Source: Hippophae tibetana
Lineage: Eukaryota; Streptophyta; Magnoliopsida; Rosales; Elaeagnaceae
Direction of reading: 5' to 3'
Length of the DNA stretch: 64,000 nucleotides
NCBI GenBank assembly: GCA_037013495.1
Contig: CM072806.1
Coordinates: forward strand, 3,782,001 to 3,846,000
Shown: in pieces, positions 38,449-49,900 of the stretch
How positions within the stretch are numbered: the first letter of the stretch is position 1
Layout: each line of letters starts with the position of its first letter
Notes under the pieces: generated by a model
Databases searched by the model: none
What the model saw: the letters and a program-made list of their open reading frames with translations, nothing else
What the model was told of the DNA's origin: nothing
Translations under genes and position numbers: made by a program

Positions 38449-41400
38449 ATGAAGGAAGTTGATCAAAGGAAAACCACAAAGAATAGCCAGACAAAGCGCT
38501 CTGGATGGACAGAAAGGAGAAACCCTAAGCTTAGCCAAGGAAATACTCGCCCAACTTTGAACGGGAAAGAAACTAAAACCAAGGCATCTTCTACTAAACC
38601 GGACTCGAGTGCTTTAGTAAGTGGATCAAATGCAGGCAAGGAACCCTGTGAAATTTATGAAAACGTGGTTGTACATTATGTGGATGATGTCAACAGGTCT
38701 GAAGAGGGAACTGAAGATTTGAAAGCTCGTATAATGGTTCCTGAAGAACGTACCGGTGGTGTTCTAGATGATTGCTCTAGTGATATGGAAAAAGAATCAA
38801 AGAATGAAAATGAAGAGGTTTCTGATACTGAGACGATAAAGGATTCGGTATCATCTCATGCAGATTCAGTGGTAACAGAGGATGAGAAAGTAGAAAGAGT
38901 TGCAAGAGATTCAAAAAGTATAGTGAAGAAGGCTTCTTGGGAATCCAAAGAGAGATTGGATAGTGAAACTACTAGATCAAAATCCAAGGCCAATAATCAC
39001 ATTCCTAAGAAATCTGCTAGCTCGAGTAGAAGGACTTCTAGAGCTACTGCTAATAATGGCTCACTTAATAATTCAAAAAATTCAGATGCACCACCTAAAC
39101 AGTCAGCAGAATGTTTTGATGGTTTTGATGATAAGCCTGGTGAAGAGACAAAGGAAAATGACACATTGGATGAGGCTTCAAATGGTGCACTGAGTATTGA
39201 GAGTGACGATGATTCGGAAGAAAATGGTGAAAACAAGGATGAAACAGCTCTGGAACAAAAAATTGAGGAAATGGAAACAAAAATTGAGAAACTTGAAGAA
39301 GAGTTGCGAGAAGTTGCTGCTCTTGAGATTTCACTCTATTCTGTTGTACCACAGCATGGGAGCTCTGCACATAAAGTGCATTCACCTGCTCGCCGGCTTT
39401 CTAGGCTTTACATTCATGCTTGCAAGCATAGGACTCTAAAAAACCGAGGCAGAATTGCTAAAAGCACTATATCGGGGCTCGTTTTGATTGCAAAATCATG
39501 TGCTAATGATGTACCAAGGTAAATTGATTCTAATGTTATATAGAGTGTTTTCAAAAATCTTTTGAAACTAACTGATGTTCTGTTTTCTTCTGTATGTTAA
39601 GGTTGATCTTCTGGTTATCCAACACCGTTATGCTTAGGGAGATTATTTCTCAAACATTTGACAAGTCATGTCATTCAAGTCCATTGACAAGATTCACCGA
39701 GTCAAATGGGAATGAAAAGGCAAGTGAAGTGAAGGATACTACTGTGCCAAAGGGGAACGGGAGCTATGCACTTAAACAAATAAATAGTTTTATGCAATTT
39801 GATGATGATTGGCAGGAGACAGGAACCTTCATAGCTGCTCTGCAAAATGTTGAGTCATGGATTTTTTGTCGGATACACGAGTCAGTTTGGTGGCAGGTAA
39901 ATTTTGGTGATGCACTCAACGGATTTTGATTCACACTCTTATAAATAAAAACATAACATTCAAGATACAGCTGACTAAGTCCCAGATTGTGTGACTTACA
40001 TACATCAATAGTTAAGCTGCAATGTGTTATGATCTTAATAGTTTTCTCATTACTTGATTTGATGTGTTCTTTTTTTTACCGTACTGGGCTTTATTTTTCT
40101 CAGGCTTTTACTCCATATATGCAATCTCCAGTTGATGATCTTTCCAACAGTAAGAACATTGGGAAGTTATTGGGACCAACCTTGGGTGATCAGCAGCAAG
40201 GCAGCTTTTCTGTTAACTTGTGGAGAAATGCTTTCCAGAATGCATCTCAACTACTCTGTCCTGTCCGAGCTGGAGGGCACGAGTGTGGTTGCCTGCGTAT
40301 TCTAGCAAGAATGGTACCCAAAATCTATTGTCTATTTCAGTTTCTCCGTCATTTCACTTTTTCGTGAACAATATAATATAATCCTATACATCAGAGGTCC
40401 GATCTGCAATATTTCTTACCTGGTATGCTTCAATCACATCCCATTGCTGTGTAGAGTTCATCACTAATCATTTTCTTGATTAGGTTATGGAGCAATGTGT
40501 TTCGAGACTTGACGTGGCAATGTTTAATGCGATACTGCGTGAGTCAGCCCATGAGATCCCAACTGATCCAGTGTCAGATCCTATCATTGAGCCCAAGGTC
40601 CTGCCGATTCCAGCTGGTGATTTGAGTTTTGGTTCTGGAGCTCAACTTAAAAATTCTGTAAGTATACTGAAAGTGAAAAAATACCAAAAGGCTGAAGTTC
40701 TTTGACCCTTGATATGATAAATTTGTAGGCAAGAGCTTAACATAATGAAGCTACTTGTCATGCAGGTTGGCAATTGGTCTAGATGGCTCACTGATATGTT
40801 TGGTAAGGATTCTGACTGTGCATCACGTGAAGGCGATGGTGAACCCAAACCCTTCCTTCTTCTTAGTGACTTGAGTGATCTTCTGATGCTTCCAAAGGAT
40901 ATGCTCATTGACCGATCAATAAGAAATGAGGTTGACTTTATAATTACTATTTGTTTGTACTGGAAAAAAATTAAAGTATCTGGCTCACTGTATTTAACTC
41001 TTCTTTTTCTGTCATGTCTTTTAGGTATGTCCTTCTGTTAGTCTTGCATTAGTTAAGCGTATACTCTGTAACTTCACTCCAGATGAATTCTGTCCTGATC
41101 CAGTCCCAGGAGCTGTATTGGAGGCACTAAATGCAGAGGTAGGAATTTGCAGCTTCACCAAACATCTTTCCATTGCCATCTTGGAAGATTCTTTATAGTT
41201 GTTGAGTTATATTGCTAGGGGTCTGTTTTGATTTAGTCCTTTTATATTTTAATTTTCAACATTTAGTACCCAATTTTAAAATCAACACTCAAATTAACAA
41301 ATTTAATTATGTGTGGTTAAATGTCAATCATGTACAACTCATGTTTAATTCTATATAGAGCATTGTTGAGCGGAGATTGTCGGCAGATTCAACGAGAAGC

Positions 41401-41658
41401 TTCCCTTACGCAGCTGCTCCAGTTGTTTATACTCCTCCTTCAGCTGTTCTGGTAGAAAAGATTGTTGAGGCAGGATCATCAATCATACAGAGAAAGGGGT
41501 ATACCAGTGATGAGGAACTGGAAGAGCTGGATTGTCCTCTTTCCACTATCATTGACCAATTTTCTTCATCTTCAAATGCATTTGTTGCCAATGTAAATGC
41601 AAATCATGCCTGCATAAATGCAAGGTACGAACTCCTTCGTGACGTTTGGTCGGTTTGA
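38449..41658 (+). CDS. Plant gar2-related / At3g01810-like coiled-coil protein
   Basis: Seven coding exons join in frame: 38449-39518, 39602-39896, 40104-40313, 40484-40657, 40766-40930, 41025-41138 and 41359-41658, giving about 775 residues. Residues 1-260 are low-complexity, Ser/Lys/Glu-rich and acidic in blocks. A coiled coil follows at about 269-293 (KIEEMETKIEKLEEELREV). The conserved C-terminal region begins with LYSVVPQHGSS, RRLSRLYIHACKH and LIFWLSNTVMLREI, and ends NARYELLRDVWSV. I recognise this region from plant proteins annotated 'nucleolar protein gar2-related' and from EEIG1/EHBP1-type (NT-C2) proteins such as At3g01810. Its biochemical role is unknown to me. No NT-C2 domain precedes the start here, so it fits the shorter gar2-related group. 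The start is the ATG just after a possible acceptor. Confidence 0.8.
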
Positions 41659-42890
41659 TTGTTAAGAGAAAGTCCTATATGTATATTTCTGGTTTCTGTA
41701 TCAAAAGATACATCAAATATAAGTTTTCAATTCATAAGTGAAATAGTCGAGTTCATCAAGTGCCATTAGGAATTTCTGAAAAATTTCAACTTTCTTGTAT
41801 ATGTGAATGGATGGAGGTATATCATTATTTTCAATAACTTTCTTCTTCTTCTTCCTAAATCATTATAAATAATGCTCAAGGGTCAAATATATATATATAT
41901 ATATATTAAAACTCTACTAAATTAGAGGAAAAATATTAAAAATATTATCAATATTATTGTCAAATTTCGTAAAATTTAAAAAGAAAGAAAATTTTAAAAT
42001 TAGTGGAAATATTTACAATTTTTTTTATATTGGATATATATAAATTTTCTATGCTTGGATATATAGAAAATTTCCGAGTTCACAAAGTCTTTTTTGAAAT
42101 AACTTCTAATCACGCCCAAAGTTCCAGTCTTGATGTCAATTAGTCATTTGACAGTTTTTTTTATTTCCTACTTTTAAATGAATGAATAATTATCTAAAGC
42201 AACTAGTCGAACGAAATAATAATAGTTCTCAAGATGGAACTCACAATTCAAAATGTATATTATTATATACATAATTAAATAGGTAAACTAAATAGCAGCA
42301 TTTTAAATGCTTGTGGACAACAGTAACAGGAGAGGAAAAGATAAAAGTGTTTTGTTTGTGTTTAAGAAGGCTTTTTATTTTTGGTTTAATAATTTTGATT
42401 ATTGATGTATATAATTTCTTATTTAGATAGTACATTTTGAAATTTAATAAAATTTTATTTTCTTAAAAAAACAGAAACAAGAGAGAGTAAATTTCAAGTC
42501 AAATGAAGAGTGTAAGACAAAGCAAAGTTGTAAAAAGAAATGACTCGAAAATTAGAAACCATGAAAAGAATGTAGAAGAGAAGAAAATTTAAGTTTTGGA
42601 TTTTTGAGGTAATATTAAAAACCGTTCAATATTTATCCTTAGAACAAGCATACCAAACAAAGTTAAAACAATTTTATTTTACTTAAAATAGTAAAAAAAA
42701 AAACTTACTATGGAAACCTATCTTTATACTTTCTATAAACATCCGTACATAAATCCAATTCTTTTTCATCAGTGTTGTGAAAAAACAAAAAGCAAATAAG
42801 ATCAAACAGTCAAAAGGGATTTCATTATTCGAGTCAATAATAATAGGGAGTCAACTCATCATAATTTTAACCTTTTCATTTCATTTCATT
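41659..42890. other. Intergenic DNA between gar2-like and AGP genes
   Basis: AT-rich sequence contains a (TA)n run at 41888-41907 and no supported ORF. The first few hundred bases are presumably the 3' UTR of the upstream gene. Short minus-strand frames near 42241-42435 are Lys/Ile/Tyr-rich chance frames. Confidence 0.6.
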
Positions 42891-42899
42891 TGATTCACC

Positions 42900-43121
42900 A
42901 TCAAGGACAATAAGATCTTTGCTTTGATTGTTGTTGCTGCCACCATGAGCAAAGCTTTTGCTGCTGGACCCATGGACAAGCCCGCTGCAGGTGCCACCAG
43001 TGCTGGCAGTGCCGCCCCTGCACCTTCCACCACTGGCAGTGCTCCAGCATCAAGCCCAGCTGGTGCTGCCGTCTATTCTGCATTGCCTGCTTTTTGGATA
43101 TTTGCCTACTCTTTCCAGTAG
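42900..43121 (+). CDS. Arabinogalactan peptide (AGP), start codon altered
   Basis: From 42900 the frame reads a short hydrophobic signal-like segment (KIFALIVVAATMSKAFA). It continues as an Ala/Pro/Ser/Thr/Gly-rich mature part with AP and PAP motifs (SAAPAPSTTGSAPASSPAGA) and ends in a hydrophobic tail (ALPAFWIFAYSF) before TAG. This is the layout of arabinogalactan peptides: cleaved signal peptide, hydroxyproline-glycosylated core, and a GPI-anchor signal, acting at the plasma membrane and wall. The codon expected to be ATG, in the context CACC-ATC-AAGG at 42900-42902, is ATC. The first true ATG in frame is at 42945 (MSKAFAAG), which would drop most of the signal peptide. It may be a recent pseudogene, use a non-AUG start, or carry a sequencing error. 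Similarity is to the AGP23-like group. Confidence 0.6.
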   Translation: MKDNKIFALIVVAATMSKAFAAGPMDKPAAGATSAGSAAPAPSTTGSAPASSPAGAAVYSALPAFWIFAYSFQ

Positions 43122-43879
43122 ATTAATTAATCACAAACAATAAAAATAAAATAAAATAAATGTGAATAAATAAATAAATTTATAGGAAAAAAATAATAAT
43201 ATTTAATTATATGAGCTAATTAATTTATAGATAGAAGGGTATCTAAGATGGAAGATTCATAAGGATATGATATACGTTTAATATGGTTGAATTGTCCTCT
43301 ATCATTCCTATAATCATAACTACTACTTTGTTTTGCTGTATTTCCAGTTTATTATTACACATTGGGATTGCAGATTTGAGAAATTTTGTTATTATGTAAC
43401 TAATTTGTAAAAGGTTAGTTATTAATCCATTTGTAATTTGAGCAATTATTTAATGTCAGTGCACTTTTATGAGTTTGTGTTAAAACTCTCTTTGATCCCT
43501 TGTTCGATCTTAATTACTCGTTAGATATGAAAATAATATTAAAACATCGTATCAATTAAATTTGAAACATAACATGCATTTATGCATTTAATTGGTTCTC
43601 ATTAAAATATCAAGATTTCTGAAAATATCAAAACTTCAATTTTAGAAAAACTTTATTCAAATTACAATTGTCTTGAAACATTGTTGCACAATGTGTGGAT
43701 AGGATTATAACACTCAAGCCAATAATACAAACTGCATAAATCAACAAGAAAAACTACAATTCATTTTCTACCTAAGAATTTCAATTACAAGCTGCAACAT
43801 GTGTTATTTTCAAGTCTTTAATTTCAATCAAACAGCATTCCAAGAAAAAAAATGATTAGATGATTACCAACATAAATTT
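43122..43879. other. Intergenic DNA between AGP and kinase genes (convergent 3' ends)
   Basis: Both flanking genes point here, so the stretch should hold both 3' UTRs. AATAAA-like words occur at 43139-43150 just after the AGP stop. No further gene is seen. Confidence 0.6.
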
Positions 43880-46800
43880 TTAGGATCCTTCATTAGGTTT
43901 TTGTGCAGATAGAAGGCTCTTTGTCAACCAAATAGCTGTTTCTCTAGATGACACTGTCTCTTCCCCGAAGGGTCGTAGCACGCCAGCGAGCTCTTCATGT
44001 TTATCTTGCTTAAGGAGCTGTGCACATAGCTCAAGTAGAGACTCCAGTGCATCAGCCCTTTGCTGACTTGGATTATCACACTCACCCTTAGTTTCATCAT
44101 CTCGAATTGTAGTTAGTGTGCTCGATAACAAGACATCACTTTGTGCCTGACTGACCTTATTGCCATCATCCTTTTCTGAGTGCATGGAGGTACTGATGTT
44201 ATCTAGCTTTGTAACTGCTTCAACTTTCACAACACTGTTACTGTTAGATAACAAAGACTCATCATGAGGTCCTTCAATACACAAATTGGAACTTTCTCGG
44301 TGCAGACTGCATTCGGGATCCGCATCAGACTTGACTGATATTGAACTTTTATCGTCGGGAGTCCCAGTCCCGACTTTCTCCATGTTGTCCATAGCAGACA
44401 TTTCAGGTTCTTTGCTATGCCCTTCAGCACTGCCCTGATCTCCATTCATTACTGCTTCTTCAAGAACTTCGTGGTTCGAATATACATTTCCCTCTTCGAT
44501 ATTCTCTGTTGTGAAATCAAGCTCCTGCAATTTTTGAGAATACATGACATTGGAATCGGGTTCTTCTAGTTCTTCGAACTGAGAGTTTGGTGTGCTCTCC
44601 GATGTAATTTCAACGTCAGATTCGGTGTTTTCCTTTTGTGATAAGCTAGTAACTTCCGCTTGTTTATCTCCATTGCAAACTGATGTTTCGGAATCAGTGG
44701 CTCCATCTTTTGAACCATCAGTAGCATTAGATGATTCTGCTATGTAACTTGTTCGGTCAACCCTCTTGGTTTCAAGAACGTCTTCAGTTCTAGCTGTTAA
44801 CACAGGTTTCGCATTTGATACATTCATTGAGGTCACATCTGTGTCACTCTCCAATGGAAAAACCTTTTCCAGTTGATTTGTTGTCACAGACCTTTTGTCC
44901 TTATTGTCTACGTCATTGCCAGATTTGTTAGAAAATTGTTTTCTTGGCGATTTAGCCTTCAAGTTGTTTAGCGGAAATATGGGCAAAAATGCAGATGAAG
45001 CATTGCGGCATTGAAGGATGTATGAATGTAAATGTGGATGCCTCAACAACTCTGCAGCCTATATTTATCAATTATGAAGATTTTAGAATAGAAAATGGAT
45101 ATCACAAGTCTATTTGCTTTTTGAACCTTGTAAAAGTACTTCTGATAACAAAAAATGCTTCAAAAACAAAACATAAAAAAAATTATCGTAAGTGTTTTCA
45201 GAGCTCAGAAAGCACATTTTGTGCTTCTTGACAGGAGCACAAGTTATGTGTTTCTTCCTATAGCACTTTATCTTAAAACCGCTTTTAATAGAATCACAAT
45301 CAAATAGACCACACATCATAACGAACATGGGATCACTTCTATAAAACCATCTAAACTCACAGTTGGTCTGTGTTCCGGACTCTTTCTCAGCATGCTCTTG
45401 ATTAGTTGTTTCCTGTGATGTCATAGCCATCCAATCTCAAAATTACATATTTGCATTTTCACATATGGTAACCAAAAACATTGAAGCGTATTACACACAC
45501 AATTCAAACATTTATCAGAAAAAACACCATAATTTGTAGTGTTTTGAAACAACAATTTAGACTTACAAGGTAGAAGAGTACACAATTGGAAGGGGAGAAA
45601 TTGTGGATCTGTTAATTTTATTGATAAGCCCAGCCATGTCCTGTTTAATCAAATAATATACTGATTTATTTACCCTGGTCTTTAATCAAGGAAGGATTAG
45701 ATGCATGTGGTAGCTATACAAATAGTACAAGTTTTAACTCACCGGAGCTCGAAATGCAGACTGATGTGCAGCGATTTCAAACATGCAGCAACCTGGAAAC
45801 CAAAAGGTAAATAAATAAATAAAGGAAAAATAAAAGGCTTAATTAGGGTTAAGTTAATGCACATAGTTATAACTTAAAACTAAATCAAAACTAGGAGTGG
45901 CAAACCGCTTTAAGTCAACACATTTTAATCATGTCAACCCATTTATGAGAATGTTACAATCTTGTTTGAAACATAGTCGTCGAATCAAGTGTCGTCAACA
46001 CAAAAAATAGTCAACCAAAATATATTATTTTAGGCAAAAAAAAGATGTTAAATCCATTAGCGTTGTGTTATTTTCATGTTAGGTTATCGTGTTAAATAAT
46101 AATAAATTATTAATTAAATGGGTTGACTTGATCCGTTGTCATGTCCTCACAAATTAACCCTAATCAAAACCATGAAATTTTGTAGTCCTTACCAAGTGAC
46201 CATATATCAGACTTGTACCCATAAGGTATATCTGCAAGAAGCTCAGGACACATATAGTTGGGAGTTCCAACAACCTGCATAAAACATAAAGTGTATCAAA
46301 ATTCTTTTTCTAAAGAGAAATGCATCTAAAATAGGCTAACAATAAGGAATATAACTAAGGAGTTAAACCTTTCATCCAAATTCTAAATTTGAAAACCAAT
46401 AACATACAATTATTGATCAATTCTAACTAAATTTTTTATCCATGTCGTGTTAGAGATTACCACCCCTAATGACAAGTAGTTTATTATTCAAGTCAGTTCT
46501 ATCGGTAGATCCATTATACAATCAAAAAACATAATAGAAGAGTATACAAGTAATTACCGAAGAAGCAAGGTCTTCAGTATTGAGTAGTTTTGCAAGTCCA
46601 AAATCACCTGTGAAAGACCGCATGTGATACTCATTAAGCATCAAAATTACCAGCCAGATCTGATGCAGCAAAAAGAATTTTTCTCATAGCAATAACCTTT
46701 ATCAACATACCGAGACGGATCTCACTGTCCTTTGTCAAAAATATGTTGGAGCACTGCAAACAATTGATCTGAGATTAATATATAGACTTATTTCATATGG

Positions 46801-49500
46801 TTTCTTCAATGTAAGCGCGGATCTATTTCTCATACCTTCAGATCTCTGTGAAGTACACGATTAGAGTGCAAGTAGTCCAGAGCGAGTAATAATTGAGTCA
46901 GCCATTTGCAAAGTTTCTAAAGTTACAAAACAGAAATATCAAATGCTTACTGCTTCCTGTAGTGATATAGGTAATAAAAGATTTGAATTTAGTACAGTTC
47001 ACAAATCACCTCTTCTGAGAAAAATACTCCCCTGGCCTTCTTTATCATCTCAGCCCTGTAGAACAAGTAAGTGTTCTCCAATACAGTTAGCACTAAATTT
47101 GTTTAAATTAGGTAATTTCAATATAAAAAAAATTGATCCATAGAGTTTCATATGCCAAGTTTATCTGGAAGAAAAAAAAAGGAAAGAAAGAAAAAAAAAA
47201 CAATGCTTTTCATCATAGTGTTGTTTGAAAATAGTCATATATAGAATGTGCAAGTTGTACATAATTAATCAAATTAGTTCCAAAATAACATCAGTTGTAT
47301 ATAGTATATAAATATATTATAATGTACACACTATACATAATGTACATTCATTTACGTACAAAATATACATAAACTAAATATGTACGTATGTACATGCTAT
47401 GTTATGTACAACTAACACATTATTTTGATATCAATTTGATTATCTACAACTTTACATGCTAACGGGCTTCAATACACCTTCCTATAGGCCCTAACCAAAC
47501 CAGATTTATACTTAATACGATGAAGCAAATGGTTGTTACTTACATGTCTCCTCCTTCACAGAAAGCTGTCACTATGCATATACAATCTCCCTACAAAAAT
47601 AAATCAGAGACATGCATGTATAAGGTTACTAAAGCACAAACTTGAACAGAATAATAAATTCATCAAAACACCTTTAGGTCATATGCAACAAAACTTTTGG
47701 TTTTACCTTGTCCACCCAAGCATCCTTAAATTCCACTATATACGGATTATTCAACTTTGCAATTAAGTTCATCTGCAGCAAAAAAAGACATTTAAAAATT
47801 GTCCACAACATATAAAATAAAAATAAATAAAATCATTTCTTGTGGAATCTTGCCAGGATCATGATCATACTATGGCTCAACTTAGATGCTAAAAAGGAAA
47901 TCAAGTTTTTCATACAACAGATTTCTTTCAGAAATAATGGCTAGAGTTATAAAAGACAGTGTTTCTAATATTGAACTTTCAAAGATGATTTTATAAATAG
48001 AGACACACAATAAAAATAAAGGACACTAAAGAAGGGGCTGATCTACAGAGAGAAGGAGGCGCACTGTGGAGAAAATTTGAAATGTAATAGCTATAGAATT
48101 ATAGACAAATTACATACATAAAATGAAACTCTGTCCCTTCTGAATTTTAATTTTTAGGATTTTACCACTCAAGATAAACTCAATAATTTGAACATATTTA
48201 CAACCAAATGAGATACATATAATATTTTTTTCCCAATAAGATGCAAGTAGTACTTTTTTTAAAACTATTTTATGGTATCCCTCTTGAGTTAAAATATGCA
48301 CTCACCTATGACTAAAGACATGAAAATTTCATCAAATTGATCAAAAAGAGAAGATGTTAGGATAGGTAAAAGAAATATATGTGTACTTTATATTCCTAGC
48401 AAGAAAGCGAGATATTGAACTATTTTTCGTCTCGTTTATACCACTCAACTATTGCATTTGTTAACGGTGTCACACATCAGATAGTTAAATGTTATATTTT
48501 GAACAACCTAGATAGTTAAGTTGTAGGCTTGAAACTATACCACTTAACTATCTGAGTCGTTCTAAACCTATCACTTAACTATCTTAGATATTTCAAATCT
48601 ACCGCTTAACTATATGAGTTGTATTAAATCTATCACTAACGTGTAACGTCTTTAAACGAAAAGTAAGGAATGATATAAATGGAAAAAATGTAATAATTAG
48701 GTGTATAAACGAGACGAAAAATAATTCAATGGTATAAACGAAACAAATGAAATAGTTTGGTGGTATCTGTATAGGTTTACACTGCACTCTGCATTTGGTT
48801 GCTGGGAAGAAAATAGTGGTGTCAACTACGAACTAAAATCTTCAATCAAGAATAATCTTCATATAGCTATATAAAAAATGCATTATGCAAGAAGTGAAAA
48901 AGGTTTCTTAAAGCTAAATCTGCATTATATACATCTCATATTCCCATATAAGGTTCAAAATAAGCTACCTCTTGGTGGGCAGTCCGTTTAAACTTATCTG
49001 TTTTCTTAGCCAATCGAATCTTCTTCAGCACATACCTAACAAACATTTAAAGAAAAAACTATCATTAGAAATAAATGAAAAATTTCCAGTATAAGCAAGT
49101 CTTATACTTGAGGCATTGTTTCAATAAAATAGCTAACTAGTTTTTTTTTCATATATGTTGCAAATTCAACACCTTCAAACGTGAATTAAAACAAATATGA
49201 GACCAAAAATAAGAAAAATTGTCGGCATCCATTAGCTTGAAATTGATATTTATACCTAAAATATGTCTTTAAACTGCTGATATAAACTTACTTGAAACAT
49301 AATTTTTTTTGGCAGAATTGAAGTCAATGAAGAGAAAACATATAAACCTAACAATAAAAGAGATTCGATTTGACTTACTTCTTTTTCTCATTCTTGTGAC
49401 GAACAAGAAAGGCGGCTCCGAAAGCCCCCCTTCCAATTTGCTCTATTACTTCATAATCCTCCATCTTTGACTTCAAATCACCACCATTCTCACTCTCCAT
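43880..49500 (-). CDS. NEK: NIMA-related Ser/Thr protein kinase (NEK5/NEK6-like)
   Basis: Thirteen minus-strand exons join exactly: 49500-49379, 49035-48969, 47772-47707, 47590-47544, 47055-47010, 46916-46836, 46753-46711, 46607-46558, 46274-46193, 45792-45743, 45640-45567, 45412-45361 and 45058-43880 (652 residues). The kinase domain spans residues 16-270: glycine loop [10 protein letters not shown] (22-31), ATP-binding Lys45, HRDLK with catalytic Asp141, DFG at 159-161, and activation loop [11 protein letters not shown] (175-185). All key residues are present, so it should be active. Plant NEKs phosphorylate tubulin and shape cell expansion and microtubule order; that role is family knowledge. 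The tail, about 380 residues in a single large exon, is acidic and Ser/Thr/Glu-rich and probably disordered. Exon 12 is only 52 bp. The long intron before exon 3 holds a MITE. Confidence 0.94.
45893..46152. mobile_element. Possible hAT-type MITE in kinase intron 9
   Basis: The left part reads TAGGAGTGGCAAACCG, like the TAGGGGTGGCAAA ends of plant hAT MITEs. A loosely complementary TTGTCATGTCCTCA closes it about 250 bases later, with GGGTTGACTTGATCCG nearby facing AAGTCAACAC on the left. No target duplication is convincing. Confidence 0.3.
48410..48735. mobile_element. MITE with ~40-bp inverted ends and 31-bp internal repeats
   Basis: The left arm (about 48412-48452) reads ATTGAACTATTTTTCGTCTC then GTTTATACC. 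The right arm (about 48695-48732), reversed, gives ATTGAATTATTTTTCGTCTC then GTTTATAC. Between them lie three 31-bp repeats starting at 48538, 48569 and 48600, plus the start of a fourth at 48631. Each has the core CTTAACTAT. To their left are two units with the complementary core ATAGTTAA (near 48480 and 48513). It has no coding capacity. It lies in the long intron between kinase exons 2 and 3. The transposon superfamily is not determined. Confidence 0.7.
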
Positions 49501-49900
49501 ACTGACCCAACTCCTTCAATACCCAAATCTTTATACAGCTTCTATAGTGAATCAAAAATAGTAACCCAACGCAAACTTGGATAATATCAGAAACCCACTT
49601 TCGAAAACTAGAAAAACAAAGTGGGTGTTCAAGAAAAATCCCACCAAAATGTTTATCTTGAAAAGGAAGAGATTTTGAAGACAACCCAGATGAGACACCG
49701 ATCAATTATTTGCAGAGCACTAACCACCAAATAGTATTCTCCAAATAACGCTTTGTGAGACGACTGAAGCTCTACAAAAACAAATAGGACCTTGTCGGTA
49801 ACAAATATAAAAAATGAGTAAAGTTACATTCCACAATAATGATAGCGTACCTCTATGTGTGAAAGAGAGCGGCAAAGAGCTGGAAGTAGAATTTTGTAAA
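49501..49900 (-). promoter_or_regulatory. Probable 5' UTR and promoter of the kinase gene
   Basis: Upstream of the ATG (minus strand) the sequence stays gene-like in composition to about 49890 and then turns sharply AT-rich. That places the transcription start in this interval. No unambiguous TATA box or UTR intron can be fixed. The minus-strand frame 49705-49490 overlaps the ATG in another frame and looks like chance. Confidence 0.35.

Noticed and set aside
42901..43083. Minus-strand Gln/Trp/His-rich frame
   Set aside because: It is the antisense of the Ala/Pro-rich arabinogalactan-peptide coding region.
45110..45430. 106-codon minus-strand frame in the kinase gene
   Set aside because: It is read in a different frame from kinase exon 12 (45412-45361) and the flanking introns; the kinase exon and its splice sites explain the region.
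46300..46480. TACCACCCCTA near 46460 as the right end of a hAT MITE beginning at 45893
   Set aside because: That would enclose kinase exon 9 (46193-46274), and the flanking octamers do not match.
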